Position numbers and translations under genes: made by a program. Below the pieces are notes generated by a model. It saw only the letters and a program-made list of their open reading frames with translations. It was not told the DNA's origin and ran no database searches. A stretch of 64,000 nucleotides of DNA from Prochilodus magdalenae (taxonomy: Eukaryota > Chordata > Actinopteri > Characiformes > Prochilodontidae). Every line of letters begins with the position of its first letter. Within the stretch, counting starts at the first letter, position 1. The DNA is taken from assembly GCA_024036415.1 (NCBI GenBank), contig JAMWET010000765.1, positions 938,501 through 1,002,500 of the forward strand, written 5' to 3'. Positions 13,201-24,115 of the stretch are shown in pieces.

Positions 13201-16200
13201 GTTTCACAAGTACTGATGCCTGTGACGGTTGCCAGGCAGGCCGCACATGGAGTCTAATGAAAATCCCCCTTAAACACTAAGACTCAATACATAAAGGTAA
13301 TTCTACTGAGTCAGTGCACAGGCTCAGCAGTAACCTTTTTTTCTCTTCTTTCTTGAAATTCCTTACCTGTTTGTTTGGAAGTGTTGTCTGGTCTATAGGT
13401 CTGGCAGCAAAAGGAGTCCCACTAGGTTAAATGGAAATTTATTTGGTTCACCTTGTTTTTATGGTTACATTGTCTAAATGTACTTTATTGTGTTTGTGAT
13501 ACGTGTATTCCCCCTGTGTTGTAGTAATGGTGCTGGTCACCTTGCTATAAATGTGCATCTTGTGTAGTTGTCTTGCTCTTGTCTAAATGTTGGTGAGCAC
13601 CCAGGGTTGACATGCTGTCCCTGGTAGGTTCTGCTGGGTAATTAGACTGTTGTATATTGTATTCATGGACTAGAGGCAATAGCAGAACTAATATAGACTG
13701 TGGGCTAATGTTCACTTATATTTTTGATAATTAAATTGAGTGGGTTTTTTTGTTTGTGATCTACTTTTTTTTTATTTTGACTTTTTTTATTTTTAAATAA
13801 TATTTTTCTCTTTTTCCAATTTTGCTCACTGGGTTGGTTATGGGTTGGTTATCAATTTGTCCCTGTTTTTCTAATGGCCACACTTTTTTTGTGAGAATTG
13901 ACTACTGCTTTAGGCAGTTCTGTCACAACTGGTGTCAGAAGTGGGATGGCCTTTAAAGGGCAGTTGTGAATTGGTGCTTTTTCTTCTTCCTGTTTTTGTT
14001 TGGTTTGTTCATCATCTCTGGAATCCCGGTACACAAGTCAGTGCCCGTTATGCCGGTCGGCACGTAGGGCAGCTACAAAGGTCCTCCACTTTTGTCTGTC
14101 CTGGGCCAGTTTCCCCACAGTGCCCCAGCTGTGGTTTAGGGTCTTCATTTCTGCCTCCACAGTTCGCCGCCAGGTGTTCTTAGGCCGGCCTCGCTTGCGT
14201 TTTCCCTCTGGAGTCCAGTGTAAGGCAGTTTTTGTGATGGAGTTGCTCCTGCCTCTGATGACGTGGCCAATCCAGCGCCATCGTTTCTTCATCAGGATGG
14301 TGGTCATACTCTCCTGCCCACACTGGGCAAGCAGCTCCTCGTTGGAGATTGTCCTTGGCCAGAAGATGCCCAGGATTCTTCGCAGGCTTTTGGTGTGGAA
14401 GACTGACAGTTTGTTAAGGTCGCTGTCAGTCATTCGCCAGCATTCCGAGCCGTATAGAAGAGTGGACAGGACCAGACTCTGGTAAAGTCTCAGCTTGATG
14501 CGGATGCTGTACTGGGTTGTCTTCCAGATGTTGCTTAGGCTACAGAAGATGCCCCTGGCTTTGATGCCCCTGGCTTTTCCCCGGAGGATCACTACCTTGT
14601 CGAGGTCGGGGGGCTTGTGTGTGTCGATGACCCTGAGAGCTATACCGGATAGGGCTACCCAAGCCGGACAGGTCAAAGGGTAGATACCAGACGAAACATG
14701 ATCCCTGGTCCTCCAGGTTGGGGGTTGGGCACAGGGCTAACAACCCTGTCCCATAAAAAACACTATTGTTACGGAAACAGCGACAGAGAGAAATACCACC
14801 CGGTACACAAAATGGGACCTAAACGGACTCGAGTTGAGTGAAGGGAGGAGGAAGCCGCTGGGGGGGGGAGAAATGGATCAAGTACCTGGTGATAGTGATG
14901 AAGTGGAATTGAGGAGGATAGCGGAAGATTTGTCTCTTCAGGAACTAAGAGACATGTTCCGGACACATCTGGCCATGCAGCAAGCTTGAGACAGTCGCAT
15001 GGCGCAACAGTCAACCCGACAAGAGGCATGGTTGAAGGCGCTGCAACATCAGTTTAACCTGCTTCAACAGGAGGTGCAACGTCGGACTACTCCAGGTTTT
15101 CGGTGACAGTATTCAGCATGATACAGTGACTGTGAGACAAACTCCTTCATTGCCGGTACAGGCACGTTTATGGTCCAGCCAAGCATGAATGATGCTGAGG
15201 ACATAGAACATTATCTTACCACCTTTGAAAGAATAGCTGTGGCGTGTCGGTGGCCTACAACCAACCGGGCAGTTAGATTAGTGCCCCTCCTGACGGGCAA
15301 AGCTAGGAGTGCTTATATGCATATGGACATTAAGGATTCACTGGATTATGGTAAAGTCAAAGCAGCCATCCTAAGTAAATATAGCATTAATCCAGAGTCA
15401 TATCGTTTGCAATTCGAGCTACTGGAGTAGGGGAGGAAGAGACTCCAAAAGAACTGTATGTGCGACTCAAAGAACTGTTTCAAAAATGGGTGTAACCTCA
15501 GAACCGGACAAAAGAAGAGATTGCGGAGGTGATTATCCTTGAACAGTATCTTCGCGTGTTGGCCCCTGGGTTGCAGATCTGGATTAAGGAACACAATCCA
15601 TGTTCTGCTTTTGAGGCTGCAATGCTGGCAGACACCTTTGTAGCAGCTCGTCGGAAAGCCCAGCCGTGGACCTACAGACGGTGGAAAGAGACCAAAGAGC
15701 CAACAAAACCACGCAAGATGTTGCCATCTTCTACAAAGGCCACCACAGAGGGTAAGTCTGGGGTTGATTGGATTGGTCCTGCTAAACAATGCCCTAGCCT
15801 TAGGCCTAGAACTTTGATATGCTACCAGTGTGGACAGGAAGGTCATAAAAAACCCAAATAAGCCCTCTATGCATGCAAATTTATGTAGCACACCTAGGCC
15901 TGTTCCCTTTGAGCAGAAGAGTAAAATAGCTTTGCACTATATCCCTGTTGTTCTAAATGGGCAGAAAGTGGAAGCACTTGTGGATACTGTCCGCACGCAG
16001 TCCTTAGTGAGCACCAAGTTAGTGCCAATGTATCTCAGGGATGATGCTTCTGTGGTGTCCATTTGTTGTGTTCATGGTGAGGAAAGGCAGTATCCCACCG
16101 TCAATGTCAATGTATCAGTGCAGGGGCAGTCTTACTTGTTGAGAGTTGGGTTATCAGATGAGTTACCCTATTCTGTGATCTTGGGTCAAGGCCTACCAGT

Positions 16201-19200
16201 ATTGTTTGATTTGTTGCCCCCTGGTCGTAATTGTAATTTGGTCATAACACAGTGTATGGCCATGAGAGGTGAAGACAACCCTCATCTTATTAGCGTTTTT
16301 TTGAGGCAGAATTAGACACTGAGCCAGGGAAACCCAGTAAAACTAGACAGCAGAGAAGAAGTGACAAATTTCGCTTTGCGGCTGCTAGTGGTGAGGATAA
16401 CCTCATCCCAGGCCATCCCATGGCACCCGCTGGTTTAGAGGTCCCTCATGATATTGCTAGTCTGCAAAAGGGTAACTTAGAGATTGGCTCTTTATATGAG
16501 CAGGCACAGGAGGGATCCTGGCACCTACTAGTGCAGAGAATCAGGAATGTAGGTATTACAGGCTGAATGGAGTCTTATATAGGAAGCATGGTCTTGGAGC
16601 ACAGTTAGTGGTCCCCAAAAAAGTGAGAGTTAGTGCCATTCCATTCCCTGGGCAGGGCACTTAGGGAGACAGAAGACCCCATCACGGATTAGCTGACATT
16701 TTTTTTGGCCGGGAAGTGGCTAACTATTGTAGGTCTTGCCCAGAATGCCAGCAGACTGCTAGCAAGGGACCGCCTAAAGTTCCCTTAGAGCCTCTCCCTA
16801 TAGTGGATGTACCATTTGAGCAGCTTGCCATGGATGTAGTTGGCCCTTTAGAAAAAAGTAAGGCAGGAAACCCCTTTTTGTTGGTTATGACAGATTATGC
16901 TACTCGATACCCTGAGGTATTCCCGCTAAAAACCGTCAGGGCACGGACAGTGGCTTGGTGTTTCATCCAACTGTTTTCTAGAGTAGGTTTCCCAAAAGTC
17001 ATCCTGACTGATCAAGGGTCCAATTTCATGTCCAAGTTATTAAAGCAAGTATATAAATTGCTAGGGATAAAGGGCATCAGGACCACCCCTTATCACCCAC
17101 AGACAGATGGGCTGGTTGAAAGGTTCCACCAGACCCTGAAGCAGATGCTTCATAAGTTTGTGAATGAGACTGGTACTGACTGGGATCAGTTGCTCCACTA
17201 CCTCCTCTTTTCTTACCGGGAGGTACCTCAAGCCTCAACAGGCTTTTCACCCTTCGAGTTACTGTACTGCCGAGAGGCACGGGGTCCGCACATGGAGTCT
17301 AATGAAAATCCCCCTTAAACACTAAGACTCAACCTTTTTTTCTCTTCTTTCTTGAAATGCCTTACCTGTTTGTTTGGGAGTGTTGTCTGGTCTATAGGTC
17401 TGGCAGCAAAAGGAGTCCCACTAGGTTAAATGGAAATTTATTTGGTTCCTAGGTGGAAGATGGAACGAGCCATTTGAAATTGGTCATAGGGGCCAATAAA
17501 CCACTACTGAACAGCTTTTTGAGATGTATTTGTTCTTAATTGATTTAACATGTTTAACGCTAAATACAATTATTTCATATAACTGTGATATTGGCCAATG
17601 TAATTTGTTTGTCTAAATGTACTTTATTGTGTTTGTGATACATGTTTTCCCCCTGTGTTGTAGTAATTGCTATAAATGTGCATCTTGTCTAGTTGTCTAT
17701 GTGCTCTTGTCCAAATGTTAGTGAGCACCCAGGGTTGACATGCTGTCCCTGGTAGGTTCTGCTGGGTAATTAGACCTCTGTATATTGTATTCATGGACTA
17801 CAGGCAATAGCAGAACTAATATAGACTGTGAGCTAATGTTCAATTATATTTTGGATAATTAAATTGAGTGCATTTTTTTTTTGTGATTTACTTTTTTTAT
17901 TTTGAATTTTATTTTTCCCTTTTTCCAATTTTGCTCACTGGGTTGGTTATGGGTTTTGCTCTTCCATGTGCATCACCCTAATAAAATCTGCAGTTTTTTT
18001 GCACTATCACTCTGTCCCTGTTTTTTTAATGGCCACACCCACATTTTTTTTGTAAGGGTTGACTATTGCTTTAGGCAGTTCTGTCACAATGCCTAAATTG
18101 TCCTTTAAATCATGGAATTAAAGGACAATTCTGGAATGACTCAGGTAAGAAAGAACAGAAGCATTAATAGCTGAATTATAATGCTCACGATTCCCACCTG
18201 GTCGTGCTTTTTTCTGTACAATCGGTTGACATCCATCTGCAACTGCAGCACATGATCCTCCATCCTCGGCATGAAATAAACAGTGGGGCCACCTGATCTA
18301 GGATCAGCAGTACACCTGAAGCACATTTAAAGCAACAGTTTGGCTAAAAATTAAACAAACCCCAATATATAGCTAATGAGCCATTATGGTGTCTAAACTT
18401 TGCTTCATTACAGAGAGCATTTAAGCCTCAAATTGTTAAGTTAAAAAAAACCAAGACTTTCGTTTCCAACTTATTAGCTGCACTAATGTAAGAATGAAAC
18501 ATCTGAGCCTCAAGTTGACTCTATTACTTAGCAACTTGCTAATTGGTGGGCTGTATGTTTTCATTACCAGTTAGCCTACATTAATCTTGTAGCTCCAGTG
18601 CTAAAATTACATTTGAACACTTTAGACACTGAACATGACTGACTACATGTGTTGTAACCTGCGAGAATCTGACTTTCAGTTGAACTATCACATTAAAGCT
18701 GTTGAAGTGACTGACCCATGGTTGTGTATGAGGGGGTATCTGGGTGTGTTTCCTGTGTCTGGTTCCCGAGTGAACACACAGCTATCCACATACAGTTTTA
18801 AAGAAGTGTGTTCGGTGCTCAGCATCGATGCTCTTAGGTTTATAACATCACCCAGCCGGAACACAGAGGAGAACCTCTCAGACGCCCAGTCATCTGAATA
18901 ACAGAGGTGGCAGAAGTACACAAGTTTCTTATGTAAGTAAACATAAAAATAAAGTACATGGTTAACAAAATTGCACTCTAGCAGATGTATGTGCTCTGAA
19001 AGGTACTTCAAGTAACGTAAAAATATTTCTTTAAAAATAAGTTCTAACTCTGTTTTAAACAAGAAAACACATTCTGAGGATGAGAGCTGCACATTTTTGT
19101 GGACCTATGAAGCATCTACGAGTGTCCAGAATAGTGCATTCTAAAATTGCATGCATCATCCATAAAAACTACTGGTTTACAGGACAAAACATATTTACAC

Positions 19201-21103
19201 GTTTAATTTCTTTAAACACTGTGAGCAAGTTTCCCAGTCTCATTTTCCAGAATGTGTTAACTGACACTGCCAGATCAAATAATTCCTGGCAGTAACAGGG
19301 AGTTGATTCCAAAACTCAAATGACTCAAAGATTTGAGTCAACATGTTCTCTATTGTAACTGGCATTCTGACAGAGGCGAATGTGAAAAAGAAATCAATTC
19401 TGAATGCAGTGTGGTCCCCTTTTTTAACTAACACCAAAAAAAGGAAAACCTTCCACCAACAGTGGCGTTTCTGCCCATTACTGGTGGCTTAAGTTCTTCA
19501 AGATAACGACTCAAGTTGTGCTTAACTTTGCCTGAAATGCTTCAGGACCATTTTAAAAATACACTGCAACACTACTTTGAGAGTTCTCCACAACCTCCCC
19601 ACTATGTTTCACCTCCCCTCCTGTTTTAAGAGGTTCCCTTGAACACACAGATACTAGGCCATGGCCAGCTGCATCAACAGACCTATCCCTGATTGAAAAT
19701 GTGTGGGACGTGATTGGATGCATCATCAACACACCACTCCTACCACAAAATCTGATGAAACTGCATTAGAGTTTAAGCTGTATGGGATGGATTATAGCAG
19801 CGGGACACCATTTGGAACCTTTACAACTCCTGTTGCCGAGCCGACTGCCCTGTTGCTTTAGCGACATACTGAGAGTCACTACTTCTGTATGTGTAGCTCA
19901 ATAAATATCACCCATATCAGTCGTAATTTATCATAATTTATTGTTTTTGGGAACCTTTACCTTCCTTCTCAATAGCACTGCAATCTAAAATTTCTTTTTG
20001 TGTGCAACTATTTATTTATTTTTTGATGGTGCATGTACAGCACATTTTCAACATGCAGAGAGATCAGACTAATGTGTATTAAGGTCCTTTACATACACAG
20101 CAGATTTACATCTTTTTTTTTTTAACAAAAGCTATATTTTTTCTTCCTCAGTCTCATTTCTTTTGATTCCAACAACTTTACATTAAAAAAAAAAAGTACA
20201 CCATCTCTTCTTGCAATGCAGGAGGAGCCTATATAAACAGCTTGTCTTATGTCCTAATTGTAGACACATGATCTCTCAGTTGTTTCTGCCTATACTTTAA
20301 GCACTGCTTACCAGAAAGAAAAATGAGCTACAGAGGAGGGGGAAACATTATCTGAGGAAATGTGGGAATCCACATTACAGGGCTTATTGAGAATCCACTG
20401 TTATTCTATAAACTCTAGATATAGGCTTAATCAGTTTCTATGCAGGTTTTATTACTCCAAAATTAAATAGAATAAATATACAGCTTATGATAGATTTCCT
20501 ATGATAGACGCGAAGCATCTGAGGGATCTCTGTCTCACCTAATTAGGTTGTCCCTCATAGTACTGGAGTACTGGGTCAGTAACTGCTTTTTAGAAGCGTT
20601 TATGGTAAATATTCCCCAGAATCAGTATCTAGCTATTTTAGGACATCTTGAAAGAGCTCTCCTGTCATCCTACATACACCAAAAGTTTTAATGACTGTCT
20701 TTGACTGACAGTATTTGGCCTCCAACAAATGTTTAATTTAGTTTTGGTTTCTGTTAAAAATGTTTATTTCTGTACATCCACAAAAACAGTTTCCCTTCAA
20801 TATATATCGATCACTCACCGGTCATTAATTGGAGAGAGAACCATAATGGGGCGGAGCCAGGCGGACCTGCACCTTTCGGCTGATCATTAGTGCTGACGAA
20901 GTGGGTCCTGTGTGGATCAGAGGAACTGATTAGGACCACAGTGAGTTACCACTGGTTCATGTTCTAAACAGAGGAAACCAAACTCACCTCTGATAGCGGC
21001 ACTGGATGGGGATTCTGGCTGCAACTGATCTGATGATACCGTATGGGTTCGACATGGGAGAGTAGAACAAAATGTTCTCGTATACCAAACTGTCCCCTTC
21101 AAG
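8993..21103 (-). CDS. zp3-like: ZP3-family zona pellucida protein, exons 2-7 (partial; first and last exons not found)
   Basis: ZP3-type proteins are secreted egg-coat (chorion) components that polymerise through the ZP module. Six exons with canonical splice sites and matching phase read on the minus strand: 21103-20988, 20907-20819, 18893-18716, 18315-18198, 10505-10420 and 9090-8993. In order they show SLVYENILFYSPM...IPIQCRYQR, LWFSLQLMT, DDWASERFSSVFRLGD, LKLYVDSCVFTREPDTGNTP, VYFMPRMEDHVLQLQMD, IFITCLLKKADA...NKACSY and WHSAGG...LCDCCDTMC. All are ZP-N end, linker and ZP-C signatures. Exon lengths 116, 118 and 86 equal those of the neighbouring ZP3 gene at 26785-32476, so the two are tandem relatives. 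The second exon listed is shorter (89 against 104). No signal-peptide/ZP-N exon was found between 21103 and 26785, and no 3' end below 8993. It is either a partial gene or one with diverged end exons. All six exons are open, so decay, if any, is recent. The 10506-18197 intron hosts a gypsy element. Confidence 0.8.
9128..9161. repeat. Poly-A run
   Basis: An uninterrupted run of A on the plus strand. On the minus strand it is poly-T about 40 bases upstream of the acceptor of the last ZP3-like exon found (9090), so it may act as an extended pyrimidine tract. Confidence 0.9.
9415..9970 (+). mobile_element. Possible solo LTR of a gypsy-type element
   Basis: A GC-richer island begins with TGTCACGCCTCC, a usual start for fish gypsy LTRs. 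A TATA-like 'gtatttaaggctgtg' lies at about 9571, followed by 'cgggttccctgcgaagcttt' and a pyrimidine-rich tail. It lies inside an intron of the partial ZP3-like gene. The matching 3' border and a target duplication were not found, so the call is tentative. Confidence 0.3.
10153..10228. repeat. (CA)n microsatellite
   Basis: About 38 perfect CA dinucleotides, intronic to the partial ZP3-like gene and about 190 bases beyond the exon that ends at 10420 on the minus strand. Confidence 0.97.
11480..11740 (+). repeat. Dispersed repeat, copy 1 (second copy at 52615-52825)
   Basis: Shared phrases in the same order with the copy near 52.6 kb: 'tatctcc.aaa.ggcaactt', 'ggtcaatggaaccagacg' followed by 'tctttccaa', 'ttttgggccatt', 'catgtgatcaaatgagacat' against 'tgtgtgattaaatgatgcat', and 'gatacatgtttttc' then 'cagcaacgatat'. 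It has no coding content and looks like an unnamed short interspersed or MITE-type element. Confidence 0.6.
13221..13927 (+). repeat. 5' LTR of the gypsy element
   Basis: It runs from TGTGACGG to TTCTGTCACA. It shares long blocks with 17286-18088, for example 'ccgcacatggagtctaatga', 'gtgagcacccagggttgaca' and 'ggcagttctgtcaca'. The 3' copy carries about 130 bases (17450-17600) that this copy lacks, so one copy has an indel. Confidence 0.85.
13930..13947 (+). other. Primer binding site, tRNA-Leu type
   Basis: TGGTGTCAGAAGTGGGAT begins two bases after the 5' LTR. It is complementary to the 3' end of a vertebrate tRNA-Leu (…ATCCCACTTCTGACA plus CCA) as remembered, and is therefore the expected minus-strand primer site. 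Confidence 0.75.
13950..14760 (-). mobile_element. LINE reverse-transcriptase C-terminal fragment inserted in the gypsy leader
   Basis: An open frame at 14038-14676 reads the C-terminal part of a non-LTR reverse transcriptase: LVLSTLLYGSECWRM, KSLRRILGI, KKRWRWIGHVIR, then WTPEGKRKRGRPKNTWRR and DRQKW. It lies antisense between the gypsy primer site and gag. The catalytic YxDD region is absent, so it is a 5'-truncated insertion. The exact LINE clade is not resolved. Confidence 0.75.
14873..15861 (+). pseudogene. Decayed gypsy gag
   Basis: A start at 14873 opens a Glu/Arg-rich leader with a stop near 14987. The capsid-like part follows at 15170-15430 (EDIEHYLTTFERIA, WPTTNRAVRLVPLLTGKA, KAAILSKYSINPESYRLQF), then a frameshift and a second open part at 15529-15861. 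It ends in a zinc knuckle CYQCGQEGH whose last Cys is lost. Several stops and shifts break it. The capsid part matches in layout the gag of the second element (45.5-46.5 kb). Confidence 0.75.
15862..17318 (+). pseudogene. Gypsy protease followed directly by integrase
   Basis: The protease-like part (about 15920-16230) reads YIPVVLNGQKVEALVDT, with the active-site DTGA changed to DTVR, so it is probably dead. A linker with SKTRQQRRSDKF leads into the pre-integrase segment (RLNGVLYRKHG) and then the integrase at 16716-17285. That integrase has the CRSCPEC half of the zinc finger, catalytic DVVGP and DQGSNF, and TDGLVERF with its Glu. The integrase C-terminus (FSYREVPQASTGFSPFELLY) runs into the truncated 3' LTR at 17286. 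No reverse transcriptase lies between protease and integrase. Confidence 0.8.
17286..18088 (+). repeat. 3' LTR of the gypsy element (first about 20 bases deleted)
   Basis: It begins at 'ccgcacatggagtctaatga', equal to position 13241 of the 5' LTR, so the first 20 bases are lost with the deletion. It ends TTCTGTCACA at 18088 and is followed by the ATGCC duplication. Confidence 0.85.
19650..19880 (+). mobile_element. Tc1/mariner transposase remnant (C-terminal end)
   Basis: One frame reads PAASTDLSLIENVWDVIG, the decayed form of the Tc1 box around the last catalytic acidic residue (normally SPDLSPIENVWD). It is followed by a Tc1-like tail. It lies in an intron of the partial ZP3-like gene. No ends were found. 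Confidence 0.55.
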
Positions 21104-21479
21104 CTGCAGACAGAAAAGGAGGATTATAGGAAACACAGCAAGCAGTACAGCGTAGTAATGTGATTGTGGCTCTTATTATGGAAACTTTGTATTGACCTGT
21201 TTTAGTCTGCTCAGTATAAGATCCCTTACATCAAAGGCCATCACTGTTAACAAACTCATTACTGATCATGATTTTGATGGTCACTGTGGATTAGACCTGA
21301 AGAATATTTAGCTCTAAATGAAGCCACTCTGACAGGCTACAGTTACATACACAGTCCTTGTCTCAATGGCCGGGTAGGTGGTGCAGCAACCATCTACACA
21401 AGTTCCTTATAAATGAACCAGAAAGCAGGCTGCCCATTCTCTTCTTTTGAAATTCTGTTTCTTAATTTAAGTGATCAAG

Positions 21480-22700
21480 AACACAAAAACTGGTTTTCAT
21501 TAATTATCAAGCCTAATAACAATTTAAAATAAAATAATAATTGTGGATTTTAATATTCATCTAGACAAACCACAGGAGCCACCATGTAAGGCAGTTTTAT
21601 CCATCTTCATTAAGCATCACTCAGAATATAATAGCATCAACTCATTATTGCATCCATTCTCTGGATTTAGTTTTAGCCTTCGGAGTAAACATATCTAACT
21701 ATACTTCCTCAGATCACAGCAGTCTCAGATCATTATCTAATCTCATACGAAATCGGCATACCATAGGGTAATCCACACAAAACTGTGTTAAGCGCGTTAT
21801 GACTACACCTTGTAGCTTTATCAAAAACCTCCCAGATCTGTCAAATACTATTAGCTGTCTGTCTGAACCCAGTGATCTAGATATTATGACCAAATGCTTG
21901 GAGGACACTTTTCACTCTACTTTAAATAAGGTGGATCCATTAAGACAGACGGTCAGACAACTAGAGTGTAAATGGCACCTGACTAAACTTGAAGTATTCC
22001 AGTTTGCCTGTAAGGATAGCATCACAGACTATAGAAGAGCTTTAACTGTAGTACGTTCGCCTTCATTGATTGATAATAAAAAATAATCCCAGATTATTAT
22101 TTAGCAAAATCTCTAAGACAACCAAGAGTCAATCTACTACTGAACCCCAGATACTGTTAGCATACAGTTGAATGAATTTCTTCAACAATTATATTTAAAT
22201 GATCAAGAACGTTTTGCCAGAAACAACCAAGCCTCTTCTGTCTACAATAAACTCATCTCTTAGCCTTGGTTACATCCTTTTTACTTAAATTAGCAGTAAT
22301 AATTAAACATTTAATTAAGAAATATTGAATCTTGATCCTTATGAGCTAGCAGAGCTATTTCAAATCTTCCATTTTATCTCTTTATAGCTGTAGGACAACA
22401 GTTAAGTTCCTATCTGCACAGAAATGATAAACATGATGTTTTAGGATTCTCTGACAGAGCAAGAATATCTTTATTGGTTCTGCTTGATCTTACTGTAGCA
22501 TTTGACACAATAGATCACTCCATCCTACTAGATAGGCTGGAAACCTCCTTCATGGTTCAGATCTTACTTAAGTGACTGTTAGTCATTTGTAAATATAAAC
22601 AGTGAATCATCCACTCACACAAAAGTTTGTTGTTCCACAGGGATCTGTCTTAGGACCTATATTATTTACCTTATATATACTAATCACTCGGTATGCAGTA
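21480..22700 (+). mobile_element. Degenerate L2/Rex1-type LINE remnant
   Basis: Scattered reverse-transcriptase motifs read in order: an endonuclease-end-like SDH/SLSNLI region at 21710-21760, motif A as VLLDLTVAFDTIDHSILLDR at 22480-22540, and motif B as VPQGSVLGPILFTLY at 22630-22675. Stops and shifts are frequent. The catalytic YxDD was not recognised. Confidence 0.7.
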
Positions 22701-23034
22701 AACATGTCAGCTGGGATGTTTCCTAATATATTTAAGCCATATGGTGCTTCGTTGTTGTCTGCCAGGAGGTTAAAAATGTTCAATTTTTAATAAATATTTT
22801 TAAATATTTTATATATTTTTAAATATTTAAAACCAAAACAAAAAAAATACATTTAGTCTATTTAATTTATGCAATGATAAAAAGGTGGAACAACTAATGA
22901 AACACTGAAAAAACATGTTGTGAATTTTGCCTTTGGTCAAACGTTTCATTCTTTTTGGTTTTGGGAAGAACTTCCCTACTGATTTGACCTGCAGGTGGTT
23001 TTGGTTAGTCCTATGCTCAAAATGTTTGAGCTGT

Positions 23035-23790
23035 TTACTCTGTTTCACTGTGTTATCCCTGTGTTTATTCCGTTTCACGGTGTTATCCCTGTGTTTATTC
23101 CGTTTCACGGTGTTATCCCTGTGTTTACTCCGTTTCACTGTGTTATCCCTGTGTTTACTCCGTTTCACGGTGTTATCCCTGTGTTTACTCCGTTTCACTG
23201 TGTTATCCCTGTGTTTACTCCGTTTCACTGTGTTATCCCTGTGTTTATTCCGTTTCACGGTGTTATCCCTGTGTTTATTCCGTTTCACTGTGTTATCCCT
23301 GTGTTTACTCCGTTTCACTGTGTTATCTCTGTGTTTACTCTGTTTCACTGAGTTATCCCTGTGTTTACTCTGTTTCACTGTGTTATTCCTGTGTTTACTC
23401 TGTTTCAGTGTTATCCCTGTATTTACTCCGTTTCACGGTGTTATCCCTGTGTTTACTCCGTTTCACTGTGTTATTCCTGTGTTTACTCCGTTTCACTGTT
23501 ATCCCTGTGCTTACTCTGTTTCACTGAGTTATCCCTGTGTTCACTCTGTTTCAGTGTTATCCCTGTGTTTACTCCGTTTCACTGTGTTATCCCTGTGTTT
23601 ACTCCGTTTCACTGTGTTATCCCTGTGTTTACTCCGTTTCACTGTGTTATCCCTGTGTTTACTCCGTTTCACTGTGTTATCCCTGTGTTTACTCCGTTTC
23701 ACTGTGTTATCCCTGTGTTTACTCCGTTTCACTATTATCCCTGTGCTTACTCTGTTTCACTGTGTTATCTCTCTGTTTACTTTGTTTGTT
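23035..23790. repeat. 30-bp minisatellite, about 25 copies
   Basis: The unit is close to 'cgtttcactgtgttatccct' plus 'gtgtttactc'. Ten-codon periodicity keeps several frames open on both strands, so the long open frames here are by-products. Units vary mainly at c/t and t/g sites (cactg or cacgg, tactc or tattc). Some units are shortened near 23405, 23490, 23550 and 23730. It abuts a CpG-rich block on its right. Confidence 0.95.
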
Positions 23791-23879
23791 CCTGTTTATC
23801 CCTGTGCTTACTCTGTGTATCCCTTTGTTCATGCCTGTTTGCTCTGTTGTTATGCCTGTTCATCTCGGTGTTTACTGAC

Positions 23880-24115
23880 CCTCAGCGTTGACCCGCACTC
23901 GTGCAGTTCCGCGCGCAGCTCGAGCTCGTGCCCGCGCGACACTGCTGACCCGCAGCGATCCGAGTTGCCGTTCCCGAGGCGCACTTCCTCCGCACTCACG
24001 CCGGCTCTTGACCCGAGTGCCCTCGCGTGCACCAACACAACCATCGCGCGTTCCGTGCAGCGCACGCGGACCGGAGATAGTGCTGCACTCGCGCCCATTA
24101 TGACCAAGACCATCA
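23880..24115. promoter_or_regulatory. CpG-rich block
   Basis: CG dinucleotides are dense (ccgcgcgcagctcgagctcg, gcgcacgcggaccggag) in a window that is otherwise AT-rich and CpG-poor. No exon is supported. It could be a promoter-type CpG island for an unseen transcript, for instance a first exon of the minus-strand ZP3-like gene, or an unmethylated repeat flank. Confidence 0.45.

Larger units (their letters stand above)
13221..18088 (+). mobile_element. Ty3/gypsy LTR retrotransposon, Gmr1-like order, RT deleted
   Basis: The element starts TGTGAC and ends GTCACA, and is flanked by an exact 5-base duplication ATGCC (13216-13220 and 18089-18093). It has two LTRs, a tRNA-Leu-type primer site and a decayed gag, protease and integrase. 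Reverse transcriptase and RNase H are absent. Protease runs through a short basic linker straight into integrase, and the deletion falls after integrase, removing the polypurine tract and the first 20 bases of the 3' LTR. Frame breaks make it non-autonomous. It lies in the 7.7-kb intron of the minus-strand ZP3-like gene, in the opposite orientation. Confidence 0.88.

Noticed and set aside
14038..14676. A 212-codon open frame that could be taken for a host gene
   Set aside because: Its motifs (LLYGSECW, RWRWIGHV, GKRKRGRPKNTWRR) are those of LINE reverse-transcriptase ends often misannotated as host proteins.
23035..23790. Regular spaced repeats that could suggest a CRISPR array
   Set aside because: Units are contiguous with no unique spacers, and the host is a vertebrate.
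23035..23790. 'ttatccctgtg' in each unit resembles half of the I-SceI homing site
   Set aside because: Only about eight bases are shared. No homing endonuclease or intron is present. Treated as chance.
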